From assembly GCA_964603985.1 (NCBI GenBank), contig CAZRXG010000033.1:1-48356 (forward strand): DNA of 48,356 nt, written 5' to 3'. This document shows positions 7,869 to 15,694 of the stretch, piece by piece. The translations under genes and the position numbers were made by a program. This stretch comes from CAZRXG01 sp964603985. GTDB lineage: Bacteria; Chloroflexota; Anaerolineae; Aggregatilineales; UBA3940. The notes beneath the pieces were generated by a model that ran no database searches, was not told the DNA's origin, and saw only the letters and a program-made list of their open reading frames with translations. The first letter of the stretch is position 1. The number at the start of each line of letters is the position of its first letter.

Positions 7869-8051
7869 ATGTCGAAGACGTGTATGCCCTATCGCGAGCA
7901 GCGTCGCAAGTACCCTACCCGCGTACGCAATCGCTGCAAGATCTGCGGTCGCCCACGAGGGTATATTCGCAAGTTCCAGATGTGCCGGATCTGCTTCCGT
8001 GAGCGCGCGCTGCGGGGCGAGATCCCCGGCGTATCAAAGTCGAGCTGGTAG
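7869..8051 (+). CDS. rpsN: 30S ribosomal protein S14, zinc-binding type Z
   Basis: S14 assembles into the 30S head near the decoding region. This is the short, 60-residue zinc form: C23-x2-C26 and C39-x2-C42 flank GRPRGYIRKFQM, and the C-terminus ends GEIPGVSKSSW. The N-terminus (MSKTCMPYREQRRK) carries an extra Cys at residue 5 not part of the zinc knuckle. An aagggag binding site precedes the ATG. It sits between rplE and rpsH as usual. Confidence 0.96.
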   Translation: MSKTCMPYREQRRKYPTRVRNRCKICGRPRGYIRKFQMCRICFRERALRGEIPGVSKSSW

Positions 8052-8070
8052 GGCAGCAGGAGAGCCTGGT

Positions 8071-8478
8071 ATGTACGTTAACGATCCTATCGCGGATATG
8101 CTGACGCGCATCCGCAACGCGATTATGGCCCGGCACGCCGAGGTAGCCATCCCTCATTCGAAGATAAAAGAGGAGATAGCCCGCGTCCTGGAGGAAGAGG
8201 GCTACATTGAGGGCTACACGGTGGATGATGCCAAACCTTTCCGCCGGATTCACGTCAGGCTGAAGTATGTGGGAGCACGTCGTGACCGCCGCGCGGTGAT
8301 TTCCGGCCTGAAGCGTATCAGCAAGCCCGGACGCCGTGTTTACACCGGCTATCAGGATATTCCCTGGGTGCTGAGCGGCATGGGAATCGCGATCCTGACG
8401 ACACCGCAGGGCGTGATGACCGGCCAGCAGGCGCGGCGGGCGCGTGTCGGCGGCGAGATACTGGCCTACGTCTGGTAG
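8071..8478 (+). CDS. rpsH: 30S ribosomal protein S8
   Basis: S8 binds the 16S central domain; in E. coli it represses the spc operon by binding near rplE. The start is ATG 8071 (MYVNDPIADMLTRIRNA), 20 bases after the rpsN stop and behind caggagag; an open frame running from 7846 through rpsN is an artefact. The 135 residues include VAIPHSKIKEEIARVLEEEGY and the C-terminal signature GMGIAILTTPQGVMTGQQAR. A 92-base gap without a clear hairpin precedes rplF. Confidence 0.96.
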   Translation: MYVNDPIADMLTRIRNAIMARHAEVAIPHSKIKEEIARVLEEEGYIEGYTVDDAKPFRRIHVRLKYVGARRDRRAVISGLKRISKPGRRVYTGYQDIPWVLSGMGIAILTTPQGVMTGQQARRARVGGEILAYVW

Positions 8479-8570
8479 GGGGCCGAGCACAGGCAGCGGC
8501 GATGCACCGGGTGGTCGTTGATAGATAGAAGCCGCCCCGCGTCCGGGCCTGGAGTTGAGCGGAGTGAGCT

Positions 8571-9119
8571 ATGTCGAGAATAGGTAAACAGCCCGTCCCT
8601 GTCCCTGAGAACGTGACCGTCACGATCAAGGGCAGCGAGGTCACGGTCAAAGGCCCTCAGGGCGAGTTGAAGCGGCGCTTTGACCCCGACATGAAGATCG
8701 AGCAGGACAACGGGCAGATCGTCGTGTCGCGCCCGACCGATCAGCGTCGCCACCGGGCATTGCACGGACTGACGCGCGCCTTGATCAACAACATGGTCAT
8801 CGGCGTCAACGAGGGCTATGAGCGGCGCCTGGAGATCATTGGGACCGGGTATCGCGCCGAGATGCAGGGCGAGGACCTCAAGTTGAGCCTGGGATACTCG
8901 CATGACATCGTGGTTGTGCCTCCGCCGGGGGTGAAGTTCCAGATTGAGGAGCGGGGGAAGCTGATCATCCTGACCTCGGCTGATAAGGAGTTGATCGGCC
9001 AGGTGGCGGCGGACATCCGTAAGCTGCGTCCCCCGGAGCCGTATCAGGGCAAGGGGATCCGCTATCTGGGCGAGTACGTCCGGCAGAAGGCTGGCAAGGC
9101 CGGTAAGATCGGTATCTAA
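8571..9119 (+). CDS. rplF: 50S ribosomal protein L6
   Basis: L6 lies near the factor-binding stalk base and is needed for late 50S assembly. The 182 residues consist of two repeated alpha/beta domains: MSRIGKQPVPVPENVTVTIKG in the first, and YRAEMQGEDLKLSLGYSHDI with IRKLRPPEPYQGKGIRYLGE in the second, the latter being the rRNA-binding signature. The ATG at 8571 has a gagcggagtg binding site. rplR follows after 47 bases. Confidence 0.97.
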   Translation: MSRIGKQPVPVPENVTVTIKGSEVTVKGPQGELKRRFDPDMKIEQDNGQIVVSRPTDQRRHRALHGLTRALINNMVIGVNEGYERRLEIIGTGYRAEMQGEDLKLSLGYSHDIVVVPPPGVKFQIEERGKLIILTSADKELIGQVAADIRKLRPPEPYQGKGIRYLGEYVRQKAGKAGKIGI

Positions 9120-9166
9120 GGGCCGACTTTGGCCAGCACCGGGATACCGGAACGGAGAGCAAAGAT

Positions 9167-9529
9167 ATGAGTGGTAAGAGTCAGCAAGCGCGCCGACGCC
9201 GTCACCAGCGCGTCAGGAAGCGCGTGGTCGGGTCACCTGAGCGCCCGCGCCTGAATGTGTTTCGCAGTCACAAGCACATCTATGCGCAGGTGATCGATGA
9301 CGCCGTTGGCCACACGCTGGCATCTGCTTCGACGGTCGACGTTGCGTTGCGCGATGCAGTCAACGGCCAGGCCAAGACCGAGCAGGCTGCCCTGGTCGGC
9401 AAGCTGGTCGCGGAGCGCGCGCTGGATGTTGGCGTGAAGAGGGTTGTGTTTGACCGGGGCGGCTATAAGTACCATGGCCGCGTCAAGGCCCTGGCTGAAG
9501 CGGCACGCGAAGCCGGGCTGGAATTCTAG
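9167..9529 (+). CDS. rplR: 50S ribosomal protein L18
   Basis: L18 mediates 5S rRNA attachment to the large subunit together with L5. The 120-residue protein has a basic N-terminus (QQARRRRHQRVRKRV), the motif RPRLNVFRSHKHIYAQVIDD, and the C-terminal VVFDRGGYKYHGRVKALAEAAREAGL. Start at ATG 9167 behind ggagagc. It is followed by rpsE after 17 bases. Confidence 0.97.
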   Translation: MSGKSQQARRRRHQRVRKRVVGSPERPRLNVFRSHKHIYAQVIDDAVGHTLASASTVDVALRDAVNGQAKTEQAALVGKLVAERALDVGVKRVVFDRGGYKYHGRVKALAEAAREAGLEF

Positions 9530-9546
9530 CGGTTGGAGTAACTGTT

Positions 9547-10089
9547 ATGGGACGACGACGACGCGAACCGCGCATGGACGAGCGCGACGAATACGATGAG
9601 CGTGTAATCGATATCAACCGCGTGGCGAAGGTGGTCAAAGGCGGTCGCCGTTTCGCCTTCCGCACCATCGTGGTTGTCGGCGACAATCGCGGCATGGTCG
9701 GTGTGGGGATCGGCAAGGCGCGTACCGTGCCGGATGCCATCCGCAAAGGCTCCGAGCGTGCGCGCCACAGCATGGAGCGGGTGGCCCTGGTCGGGACGAC
9801 CATCCCCCATCCCGTCACGGCCAAGTGCGGCGGGGCCGAGGTGATGCTGCGCCCTGCCTCGCCGGGCACAGGCGTCATCGCCGGGGGCGCAGTGCGCGCC
9901 GTTGTTGAGGCCGCCGGGGTCAAGGATATTTTGACCAAATCGAAGGGCAGCGCCAACATGTTGAACGTGGCCAAGGCGACCATGCAGGGTCTGTCCGAGC
10001 TACGAGACTATGAAGAACTGGCCCGCATTCGTGGCAAGCGGCCCGAAGAGGTGGCGCCCTTCTGGCTGCGCGGTGGGCGAGAGGATTAG
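9547..10089 (+). CDS. rpsE: 30S ribosomal protein S5
   Basis: S5 shapes the mRNA entry tunnel and affects decoding fidelity. In its 180 residues the N-terminal double-stranded-RNA-binding-like domain shows VVKGGRRFAFRTIVVVGDN and GMVGVGIGKA; the C-terminal domain has GGAEVMLRPASPGTGVIAGG and VKDILTKSKGSANMLNVAKAT. The N-terminus carries a mixed Arg/Glu/Asp stretch before the core. rpmD starts five bases after its stop. Confidence 0.97.
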   Translation: MGRRRREPRMDERDEYDERVIDINRVAKVVKGGRRFAFRTIVVVGDNRGMVGVGIGKARTVPDAIRKGSERARHSMERVALVGTTIPHPVTAKCGGAEVMLRPASPGTGVIAGGAVRAVVEAAGVKDILTKSKGSANMLNVAKATMQGLSELRDYEELARIRGKRPEEVAPFWLRGGRED

Positions 10090-10093
10090 GCGA

Positions 10094-10297
10094 GTGGCTA
10101 AGAAGAAGAGCAAGCAAAAGGTGCTGCGCATCAAGCTGGTCAAAAGCCCGATCGGGTACTCGCAGAAGCAGAAGGATACTGTTCGCTCGCTGGGCTTGAG
10201 GAAAATGAACCAGGTCGTCGAGCAGCTCGATACTCCGGTCGTGCGTGGTATGATTTTCAAAGTTCGCCATCTGGTCTCGGTTGAGGAAGTGGAGTAG
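10094..10297 (+). CDS. rpmD: 50S ribosomal protein L30
   Basis: L30 is a small large-subunit protein with a ferredoxin-like fold. The start is GTG 10094 (MAKKKSKQKVLRIKLVKSPIG), four bases after the rpsE stop; the frame is open back to 10010 but that part overlaps rpsE. The 67 residues include QKDTVRSLGLRKMNQVVEQLDT, the family signature. The GTG start and close spacing suggest translational coupling to rpsE. Confidence 0.95.
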   Translation: MAKKKSKQKVLRIKLVKSPIGYSQKQKDTVRSLGLRKMNQVVEQLDTPVVRGMIFKVRHLVSVEEVE

Positions 10298-10304
10298 ATA
10301 GACG

Positions 10305-10850
10305 ATGAAGTTACACGACCTGCATCCCCCGGAGGGGGCCACAAAAAAGCGCAAGCGAGTAGGTCGCGGGCGCGCAGCCGGTCAGGGTAAGACCGCCGGG
10401 CGCGGCACCAAGGGCCAGGGCGCGCGCGCCGGTGGAGGCAAGGGGGCCTACTTTGAAGGTGGGCAGTTGCCCCTGGTACGCCGTCTGCCTTACAAGCGCG
10501 GCTTCACCAACATCTTCCGGATCGAGTATCAGGAAGTCAATGTCGACCAGCTTGACGAGCGTTTCCGAAAAGGGTCCAGGGTCACGCCTGAGTCTCTGGC
10601 CAAGGTCGGCCTGGTCCGCGACGCCGATAAACCGGTCGTGGTGCTGGGGCGCGGCGACCTGGAGAAGTCGTTTACCGTCCACGCGCACCGTTTCAGCAAG
10701 AGCGCGCGTGAGAAGATCGAGGCTGTTGGCGGGTCGGTCGAGGTGCTGGAGCTGGAATTCACTGGAGCCAGAGCAACCGTCAAGCCTCTGCGTAAGGAGC
10801 AGATCGAGGCGCTTCGAGCTAAGGGGGCCGGGAAGACGTCCTCCCGGTAG
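10305..10850 (+). CDS. rplO: 50S ribosomal protein L15
   Basis: L15 organises 23S rRNA during late assembly. The N-terminal basic Gly-rich arm (GRGRAAGQGKTAGRGTKGQG, about residues 22-42) is followed by GAYFEGGQLPLVRRLPYKRGF and a C-terminal globular domain containing LGRGDLEKSFTVHAHRFS. At 181 residues it is longer than the usual 145-150, with the extra length at the C-terminus. It begins seven bases after rpmD and precedes secY by 18 bases. Confidence 0.96.
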   Translation: MKLHDLHPPEGATKKRKRVGRGRAAGQGKTAGRGTKGQGARAGGGKGAYFEGGQLPLVRRLPYKRGFTNIFRIEYQEVNVDQLDERFRKGSRVTPESLAKVGLVRDADKPVVVLGRGDLEKSFTVHAHRFSKSAREKIEAVGGSVEVLELEFTGARATVKPLRKEQIEALRAKGAGKTSSR

Positions 10851-10868
10851 CGAAGAGGAGACGAGGCT

Positions 10869-12251
10869 ATGTCAGTCATTGAGAGCATGCGTGAAGCCTT
10901 TCGGCTGCCGGACTTACGCCGCCGTATCCTGATCACACTCGTGTTGCTGGTCATCTACCGGTTGGCCGCCAACGTGCCCGTGCCCGGCGTTGACCGCGAG
11001 GTGCTGGCACAGGTGCTCGACCCGGAAACCAGCAACATCGGCACGTTCGCCCAGGTGCTTGACCTGCTGTCAGGCGGGGCGGTGTCAAACTTCTCTGTGC
11101 TGGCGATGGGGGTGTATCCCTACATTACGGCCAGCATCATCCTGCAGATCCTGACGCCCATTATTCCCGCTCTGGAAGAACTCGCCAAGGAGGGCAAGGC
11201 CGGGCAGGATAAGATGAATCGCTATACGTACTACCTGGCGATCCCTCTGGCTATGTTCCAGGCCGTCGCGCAGATCAACATCTTCCGCGACCCAACCACC
11301 GGCAACACGATCATTCCCGGTTTTGGGCTTGGGGCTGAGTACAATACCCTGTTGACGATCACCGTCCTGTCCGTGATGACTGCCGGGACCATGTTCGCCA
11401 TCTGGCTTGGTGAGCTGATCTCCGAGGATGGCATCGGCAACGGTCTCAGCCTGGTCATCTTTGCCGGTATCCTGGCGCGGGTGCCGGTCAACATGATGCG
11501 CTTGTTCAGCGCCACGGGTGCGACCGTGATCCGTAACACGCTGCTGTTTGCCGTCCTGACGATCCTCACCGTCGTCACGATTGTGGTTGTCCAGGAGGGG
11601 CAGCGCCGTATCCCGGTCAAGTACGGCAAACGGGTGCGCGGCACCAAGATGTACGGTGGGGGCAGCACTTACGTGCCCCTGCGCGTCAACACGGCGGGCA
11701 TGATCCCGCTCATCTTCGCGCAGTCGTTCCTGTCCTTGCCCGCCATTGTGGCCGGGTTCTTCACCCGCAGCCGCTCTGTGTGGGTTGCCAACGCGGCGAC
11801 CTCCATCGGCAACATCTTCGGGCAGCAGGGTGGTAGTCTGCTGGGCGGGCAGATCACCTACTGGGTCGTGTATTTCCTGATGGTGGTCGGCTTCACCTAT
11901 CTCTACACCGACATCATGATCCGCAACCAGAACCTGGCCGAGAACCTGCAACGCAACGGCGGGTTTATTCCCGGCATCCGGCCTGGCAAGCGCACCGAGG
12001 AGTTCATCAACCGCGTGGTGCAGCGCATCACTCTGGTCGGCGCGCTCTTCCTGGGCATGGTTGCCGTGCTGCCGGGTGCCATCCAGATCGTCATGAACCT
12101 GATCCGCTCCGGTTCCGGGAATGAGATTCGCAGCGCGCTGTACATCATCAGCGGCGGCGGCCTGATCATTGTCGTCGGCGTCGTCATCGACACCATGCGC
12201 CAGCTTGAGGCGCAGCTTGTGGTGCGCCACCGTGAGAGCTTCATCCGTTAG
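10869..12251 (+). CDS. secY: Preprotein translocase subunit SecY
   Basis: Central channel of the Sec translocase in the cytoplasmic membrane, working with SecE, SecG and SecA. The 460 residues show about ten hydrophobic spans, the plug-region motif near GVDREVL, YPYITASIILQIL, the cytosolic SecA/ribosome-binding loop QRRIPVKYGKR, and GGSTYVPLRVNTAGMIPLIFA. The ATG follows gaagaggag. Placement between rplO and adk is the classical spc-operon end. Confidence 0.98.
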   Translation: MSVIESMREAFRLPDLRRRILITLVLLVIYRLAANVPVPGVDREVLAQVLDPETSNIGTFAQVLDLLSGGAVSNFSVLAMGVYPYITASIILQILTPIIPALEELAKEGKAGQDKMNRYTYYLAIPLAMFQAVAQINIFRDPTTGNTIIPGFGLGAEYNTLLTITVLSVMTAGTMFAIWLGELISEDGIGNGLSLVIFAGILARVPVNMMRLFSATGATVIRNTLLFAVLTILTVVTIVVVQEGQRRIPVKYGKRVRGTKMYGGGSTYVPLRVNTAGMIPLIFAQSFLSLPAIVAGFFTRSRSVWVANAATSIGNIFGQQGGSLLGGQITYWVVYFLMVVGFTYLYTDIMIRNQNLAENLQRNGGFIPGIRPGKRTEEFINRVVQRITLVGALFLGMVAVLPGAIQIVMNLIRSGSGNEIRSALYIISGGGLIIVVGVVIDTMRQLEAQLVVRHRESFIR

Positions 12252-12295
12252 CGCACGCACAGCGGCGAGGGTCGCCTGACAGAAGGGAGCGGTTG

Positions 12296-12964
12296 ATGCC
12301 GACTTACGTCGTGTTGTTGGGATCGCCGGGGGCCGGGAAAGGCACCCAGGCGCAGTTGATCAGCAAGGATCTGGACCTCCCCCAGATTTCAACCGGCGAC
12401 CTGTTCCGTGCCATGAAGGGGCAGGACACGCCGCTGGCCCGCCAGGTGCGCGCGATCCTGGCAAGCGGCGAGCTGGTGCCCGACGACATCACCGTCCGGA
12501 TGGTCGAGGAGCGGCTCTCCGAGCCGGATTGCACGGACGGGGCGATCATGGATGGATTTCCGCGTACCGTGCCGCAGGCCGAGGCGTTCGACGAGTTGCT
12601 CGCCGGGCGGTTCGAGTCACAGGTCGCGGTCGCTCCGTTGATGACCATCAACGAAGACGAGGCGGTGCGGCGCATCAGCGGGCGGCGTAGCTGCCCGACC
12701 TGCAAGGCGGTGTATCACGTCGAGTTCAACCCACCCCAAAAGGAGGGCGTCTGCGATAAAGACGGCACGGCGCTGACGCAGCGTGAGGATGATATGCCCG
12801 ACGTTGTGCGGCAGCGTTACCGCGTCTACCTGGAGCAGACCGCCCCGCTGGTTGATTACTATCGTGAGCGCGGGGTGCTCGTGGAGATCGATGCCACCCA
12901 ACCGATTGAGGCGATCACAGGTGATTTGCTGGGCGTCGTGCGCCAGCACATGCAGTCTGACTAG
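12296..12964 (+). CDS. adk: Adenylate kinase, zinc-LID type
   Basis: Interconverts ATP + AMP and 2 ADP in the cytosol. The ATG at 12296 lies six bases after AAGGGAG (12283-12289); a TTG three bases upstream is less likely. The P-loop is GSPGAGKGT (residues 9-17), the AMP-binding segment ISTGDLFR (31-38) and DGFPRT (86-91). The long LID holds C133-x2-C136 and C153-x2-D156, the zinc-binding variant with Asp as fourth ligand. The 222-residue length is normal. secY-adk-map order is conserved. Confidence 0.97.
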   Translation: MPTYVVLLGSPGAGKGTQAQLISKDLDLPQISTGDLFRAMKGQDTPLARQVRAILASGELVPDDITVRMVEERLSEPDCTDGAIMDGFPRTVPQAEAFDELLAGRFESQVAVAPLMTINEDEAVRRISGRRSCPTCKAVYHVEFNPPQKEGVCDKDGTALTQREDDMPDVVRQRYRVYLEQTAPLVDYYRERGVLVEIDATQPIEAITGDLLGVVRQHMQSD

Positions 12965-12976
12965 TCAGGAATATCG

Positions 12977-13744
12977 ATGGCGATCATCCTTAAGACCGCA
13001 GATGAAATCCAAACCATGCGCGAGTCGGCTGAGATCAACCGCCAGGTGCTCGCCGCCGTACGCGCTGCGGTGCGTCCGGGGGTCAAAACCGCCGACCTGG
13101 ATAAAATCGCCTACGACATCATCACCGGGCACGGGGCTGTGCCTGCCTTCCTGGGCTATCCACCTGGAGGCGATCATCCCTTCCCGGCCACGATCACGGT
13201 AGCCATCAACGAAGAGCTGGTGCACGGGATTCCTGGGGAGCGGGTTTTAGAGGAAGGTGACATCGTCAGCATCGACTGCGGGACGGTGTACAAAGGCTTC
13301 GTCAGCGATGCCGCCTACACCGTCGGGGTAGGGGAGATCGATTCCCATGCGCAGCGCCTGCTGGATGTCACCGAGGCTTCGCTGTTTAAAGGCATCGAAG
13401 CCAGTGTCGTGGGCAATCGCATCGGCGACGTGTCCCACACCATTCAGCAGTACGTCGAAGGCCACAGCATGAACGTCGTGCGCGAGTACGGCGGGCATGG
13501 GGTAGGGCGGTCCATGCACGAGAGTCCCCACATCCCCAACTGGGGGTCGCCGGGGCGGGGCAATAAGCTGCGCCCGGGGATGACCTTTGCGCTGGAGCCG
13601 ATGGTCATGCTTGGCAGCCCTGCCACCCATGTCCTGGACGATCACTGGACCGTCGTCACCTCTGATGGCCGGTTGTGCGCTCATTTTGAGCACACCATCG
13701 CGGTGACGGAGAACGGCCCGGAGATACTGACAAAATGGGAATAG
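12977..13744 (+). CDS. map: Type I methionine aminopeptidase
   Basis: Removes the initiator Met from new proteins. The 255-residue pita-bread fold has all five metal ligands: D100, D111, H174, E207 and E238, plus the substrate-binding H83 in LVHGIPG. Length fits a type Ia enzyme without an N-terminal zinc extension. It starts 12 bases after adk. The 3' end carries the -35 hexamer of an internal promoter, and infA, normally next, is missing. Confidence 0.97.
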   Translation: MAIILKTADEIQTMRESAEINRQVLAAVRAAVRPGVKTADLDKIAYDIITGHGAVPAFLGYPPGGDHPFPATITVAINEELVHGIPGERVLEEGDIVSIDCGTVYKGFVSDAAYTVGVGEIDSHAQRLLDVTEASLFKGIEASVVGNRIGDVSHTIQQYVEGHSMNVVREYGGHGVGRSMHESPHIPNWGSPGRGNKLRPGMTFALEPMVMLGSPATHVLDDHWTVVTSDGRLCAHFEHTIAVTENGPEILTKWE

Positions 13745-13755
13745 CGTGCTATAAT
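13727..13755 (+). promoter_or_regulatory. Near-consensus sigma-70-type promoter before rpmJ
   Basis: The -35 CTGACA (13727-13732) and -10 TATAAT (13750-13755) are separated by exactly 17 bases. The -35 lies inside the end of map and the -10 just after its stop. Transcription would begin near 13762 and give rpmJ a leader of about 45 bases. It would allow the rpmJ-rpsM-rpsK-rpsD-rpoA-rplQ block to be expressed apart from secY-adk-map. Hexamers are seen; activity is inferred. Confidence 0.65.
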
Positions 13756-13807
13756 AGTAGTTTGTCTCGGTGACGGTTGGACTTTTGTTATCTGCCGGGG
13801 AAATATC

Positions 13808-13921
13808 ATGAAAGTTAGCTCGTCTGTTAAGCGCCGTTGCCCGAAGTGCAAAATTGTCAAGCGCAAGGGCGTGGTTTGGGTGATTTGCGAAAACCCCAAA
13901 CACAAGCAGCGCCAGGGCTGA
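13808..13921 (+). CDS. rpmJ: 50S ribosomal protein L36
   Basis: L36 is the smallest ribosomal protein and stabilises 23S rRNA near the stalk base. The gene encodes 37 residues: MKVSSSVKRRCPKCKIVKRK, ending in NPKHKQRQG. Zinc ligands are C11, C14, C27 and H32, so this is the C+ form. The ATG at 13808 follows gccgggga. It lies between the internal promoter and rpsM, where infA would normally precede it. Confidence 0.96.
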   Translation: MKVSSSVKRRCPKCKIVKRKGVVWVICENPKHKQRQG

Positions 13922-13958
13922 GGCCGCTGGCGGGTAGTCTTGCTGGAGAAGAGGACTT

Positions 13959-14348
13959 ATGGCACGTATTGCGGGTGTGGACCTGCCGCGCGATAAGCGG
14001 GTCGAAGTCGGCCTGACCTACATCTACGGTATTGGCCGCACAAGCAGCAACGAGATCCTGGCTGCCGCACGGATCGACCCCGATACGCGGGTCAAGGACC
14101 TGACGGAAGCTGAAACCGCTCAACTGCGTGAGTACATCAACAGTAACTACACGGTCGAGGGTGAGCTACGCAGCCAGGTGCAGTTGAATATCAAGCGCCT
14201 GCAGGAGATCGGTACGTATCGCGGTATGCGGCATCGCCGCAATTTGCCGGTACGCGGCCAGAGAACGCGCACCAACGCCCGTACCCGGCGCGGCCCGAAG
14301 AAGACGGTTCCGGGGCGCGGCCGGCGGCGCGGTGCCAAGAAGAAGTAA
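13959..14348 (+). CDS. rpsM: 30S ribosomal protein S13
   Basis: S13 sits at the top of the 30S head and contacts tRNA and L5. The 129 residues start MARIAGVDLPRDKRVEVGLTYIYGIG (helix-two-turn-helix region) and end in the basic tail with RGMRHRRNLPVRGQRTRTNARTRRG and a Lys-rich terminus. The ATG at 13959 follows agaagagga. rpsK begins 34 bases after the stop. Confidence 0.97.
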   Translation: MARIAGVDLPRDKRVEVGLTYIYGIGRTSSNEILAAARIDPDTRVKDLTEAETAQLREYINSNYTVEGELRSQVQLNIKRLQEIGTYRGMRHRRNLPVRGQRTRTNARTRRGPKKTVPGRGRRRGAKKK

Positions 14349-14382
14349 TACCGGCCCTGCCTGGCGAGAGATCGGAGGATAA

Positions 14383-14775
14383 ATGGGACGACGGAGACAG
14401 CAACGCGGGTCGCGCAGGGCACGTAAGAACGTGCCCTATGGACAGGTGCACATCCATGCGACCTTCAACAACACCATTGTCAGTGTCACCGACCAGCAGG
14501 GCAACGTAGTTGCGTGGACCAGCGCCGGTTCGGCGGGGTTCAGAGGCTCGCGTAAAAGCACGCCCTACGCTGCTCGAACGGCGGGTCAGTTGGCTGCCCA
14601 GAAAGCCCTGGAACTTGGCATGCAGGAGGCCGACGTATTCGTCAAAGGCCCCGGCCCCGGTCGTGAGGCCGCCATCCGTGCCATCCAGGGAGGGGGCCTG
14701 AAGGTGCGTTCGATTACCGACGTGACGCCCATCCCGCACAATGGATGTCGTCCGCGTAAGAAGCGCCGGGTTTAG
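14383..14775 (+). CDS. rpsK: 30S ribosomal protein S11
   Basis: S11 forms part of the platform near the mRNA Shine-Dalgarno contact. The 130 residues show the family motifs ATFNNTIVSVTDQQGNVVAWTSAG, FRGSRKSTPYAAR, VKGPGPGREAAIRAIQ and the C-terminus DVTPIPHNGCRPRKKRRV. The ATG at 14383 follows tcggagg. A 124-base gap with a hairpin separates it from rpsD. Confidence 0.97.
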   Translation: MGRRRQQRGSRRARKNVPYGQVHIHATFNNTIVSVTDQQGNVVAWTSAGSAGFRGSRKSTPYAARTAGQLAAQKALELGMQEADVFVKGPGPGREAAIRAIQGGGLKVRSITDVTPIPHNGCRPRKKRRV

Positions 14776-14803
14776 CTTAGAAGCGGCAAACCGGTCAGTT
14801 GAT

Positions 14804-14833
14804 GACGCGTACCCCACCAATCTGGGGCGCGTC
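14804..14833 (+). promoter_or_regulatory. Hairpin in the rpsK-rpsD gap
   Basis: GACGCG (14804-14809) pairs with CGCGTC (14828-14833), and CCCC (14812-14815) with GGGG (14824-14827), giving a ten-pair stem with a two-base bulge and an eight-base loop. A short T-run (14847-14852, inside gattttttg-like sequence) begins 14 bases later, too far for a textbook intrinsic terminator. It may be an attenuator or a binding site for S4, whose gene follows; that role is inferred from the known S4 autoregulation of alpha operons. Confidence 0.4.
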
Positions 14834-14899
14834 TGTGTGTATGCAGATTTTTGTTAGGTAAATAAGCCTATACCGAACGAAGGAAGAAGCACATCAATC

Positions 14900-15535
14900 A
14901 TGGCAAGATATACAGGCCCTGTGTGTAAACTTTGTCGGCGCGAAGGCGAGAAGTTGTTCCTTAAAGGTTCACGCTGTCTTTCGCCGAAGTGCGCCATAGA
15001 GCGGCGCAACTACCCGCCCGGCCAGCACCGGGAACGCGGATTCAGGCGCAGGCGGGCATCCGACTATTCCCTGCAATTGCGCGAGAAGCAGAAGGCGCGC
15101 CGTATCTATGGCGTGCTGGAGCGCCAGTTCCGGCGTTACTACCGCGAGGCTGTGCAGCGCTCTGGCCTGACCGGCGAAAACCTGTTGACCATCCTTGAGC
15201 GCCGGCTGGATAACATCGTCTATCGTATGGGCTTCGCCTCGTCGCGTGCCCAGGCGCGCCAGCTTGTCCAGCACGGGCACTTTAATGTCAACGGTCGCCG
15301 GACGAATATCCCGTCCTACACGCTTCGCCCCGGCGATGTAGTCGAGGTGCGCGAGGGCAGCCGCAAGCGTACCTACTTCAAGCAGTTGGGCGGGGAGGCC
15401 GGTGAGTGGCCTGTGCCGGAGTGGTTGGGCAGCAGTCTGTCGACCCTGTCCGGCGAGGTGCTCCGCTACCCGGAGCGCACCGACATTGATCTCTCGATCA
15501 ACGAGCAGTTGATCGTGGAGTACTATAGCCGTTAG
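14900..15535 (+). CDS. rpsD: 30S ribosomal protein S4, zinc-binding form
   Basis: S4 nucleates 30S assembly by binding the 16S 5' domain and is an operon repressor in several bacteria. The 211 residues include an N-terminal zinc knuckle (C9, C12, C26, C31), the basic arm RNYPPGQHRERGFRRR, and an S4-type RNA-binding domain (LERRLDNIVYRMGFASSRAQAR, then GHFNVNGRRTNIPSY). The ATG at 14900 follows gaaggaagaag at some distance. It is separated from rpoA by 159 bases. Confidence 0.97.
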   Translation: MARYTGPVCKLCRREGEKLFLKGSRCLSPKCAIERRNYPPGQHRERGFRRRRASDYSLQLREKQKARRIYGVLERQFRRYYREAVQRSGLTGENLLTILERRLDNIVYRMGFASSRAQARQLVQHGHFNVNGRRTNIPSYTLRPGDVVEVREGSRKRTYFKQLGGEAGEWPVPEWLGSSLSTLSGEVLRYPERTDIDLSINEQLIVEYYSR

Positions 15536-15694
15536 GCGTGCGGGTGGCCTGACCTGGCCGGTCTATCGTACCCTTGTTGTAGTGGTAGAGTTACGAAATG
15601 TAGCGTGTTCAGTAGATCGTGGTTTCGGGTTCCGGCGCGGCGCGCTGTGGTGGGGCCGGGACTGTGATCGACTGGTGTTCAGGAGGCAGGTTCG

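Noticed and set aside
11085..12260. Open frame of 391 codons on the minus strand over secY
   Set aside because: Asp/His-rich mirror of a membrane-protein gene; no family resemblance.
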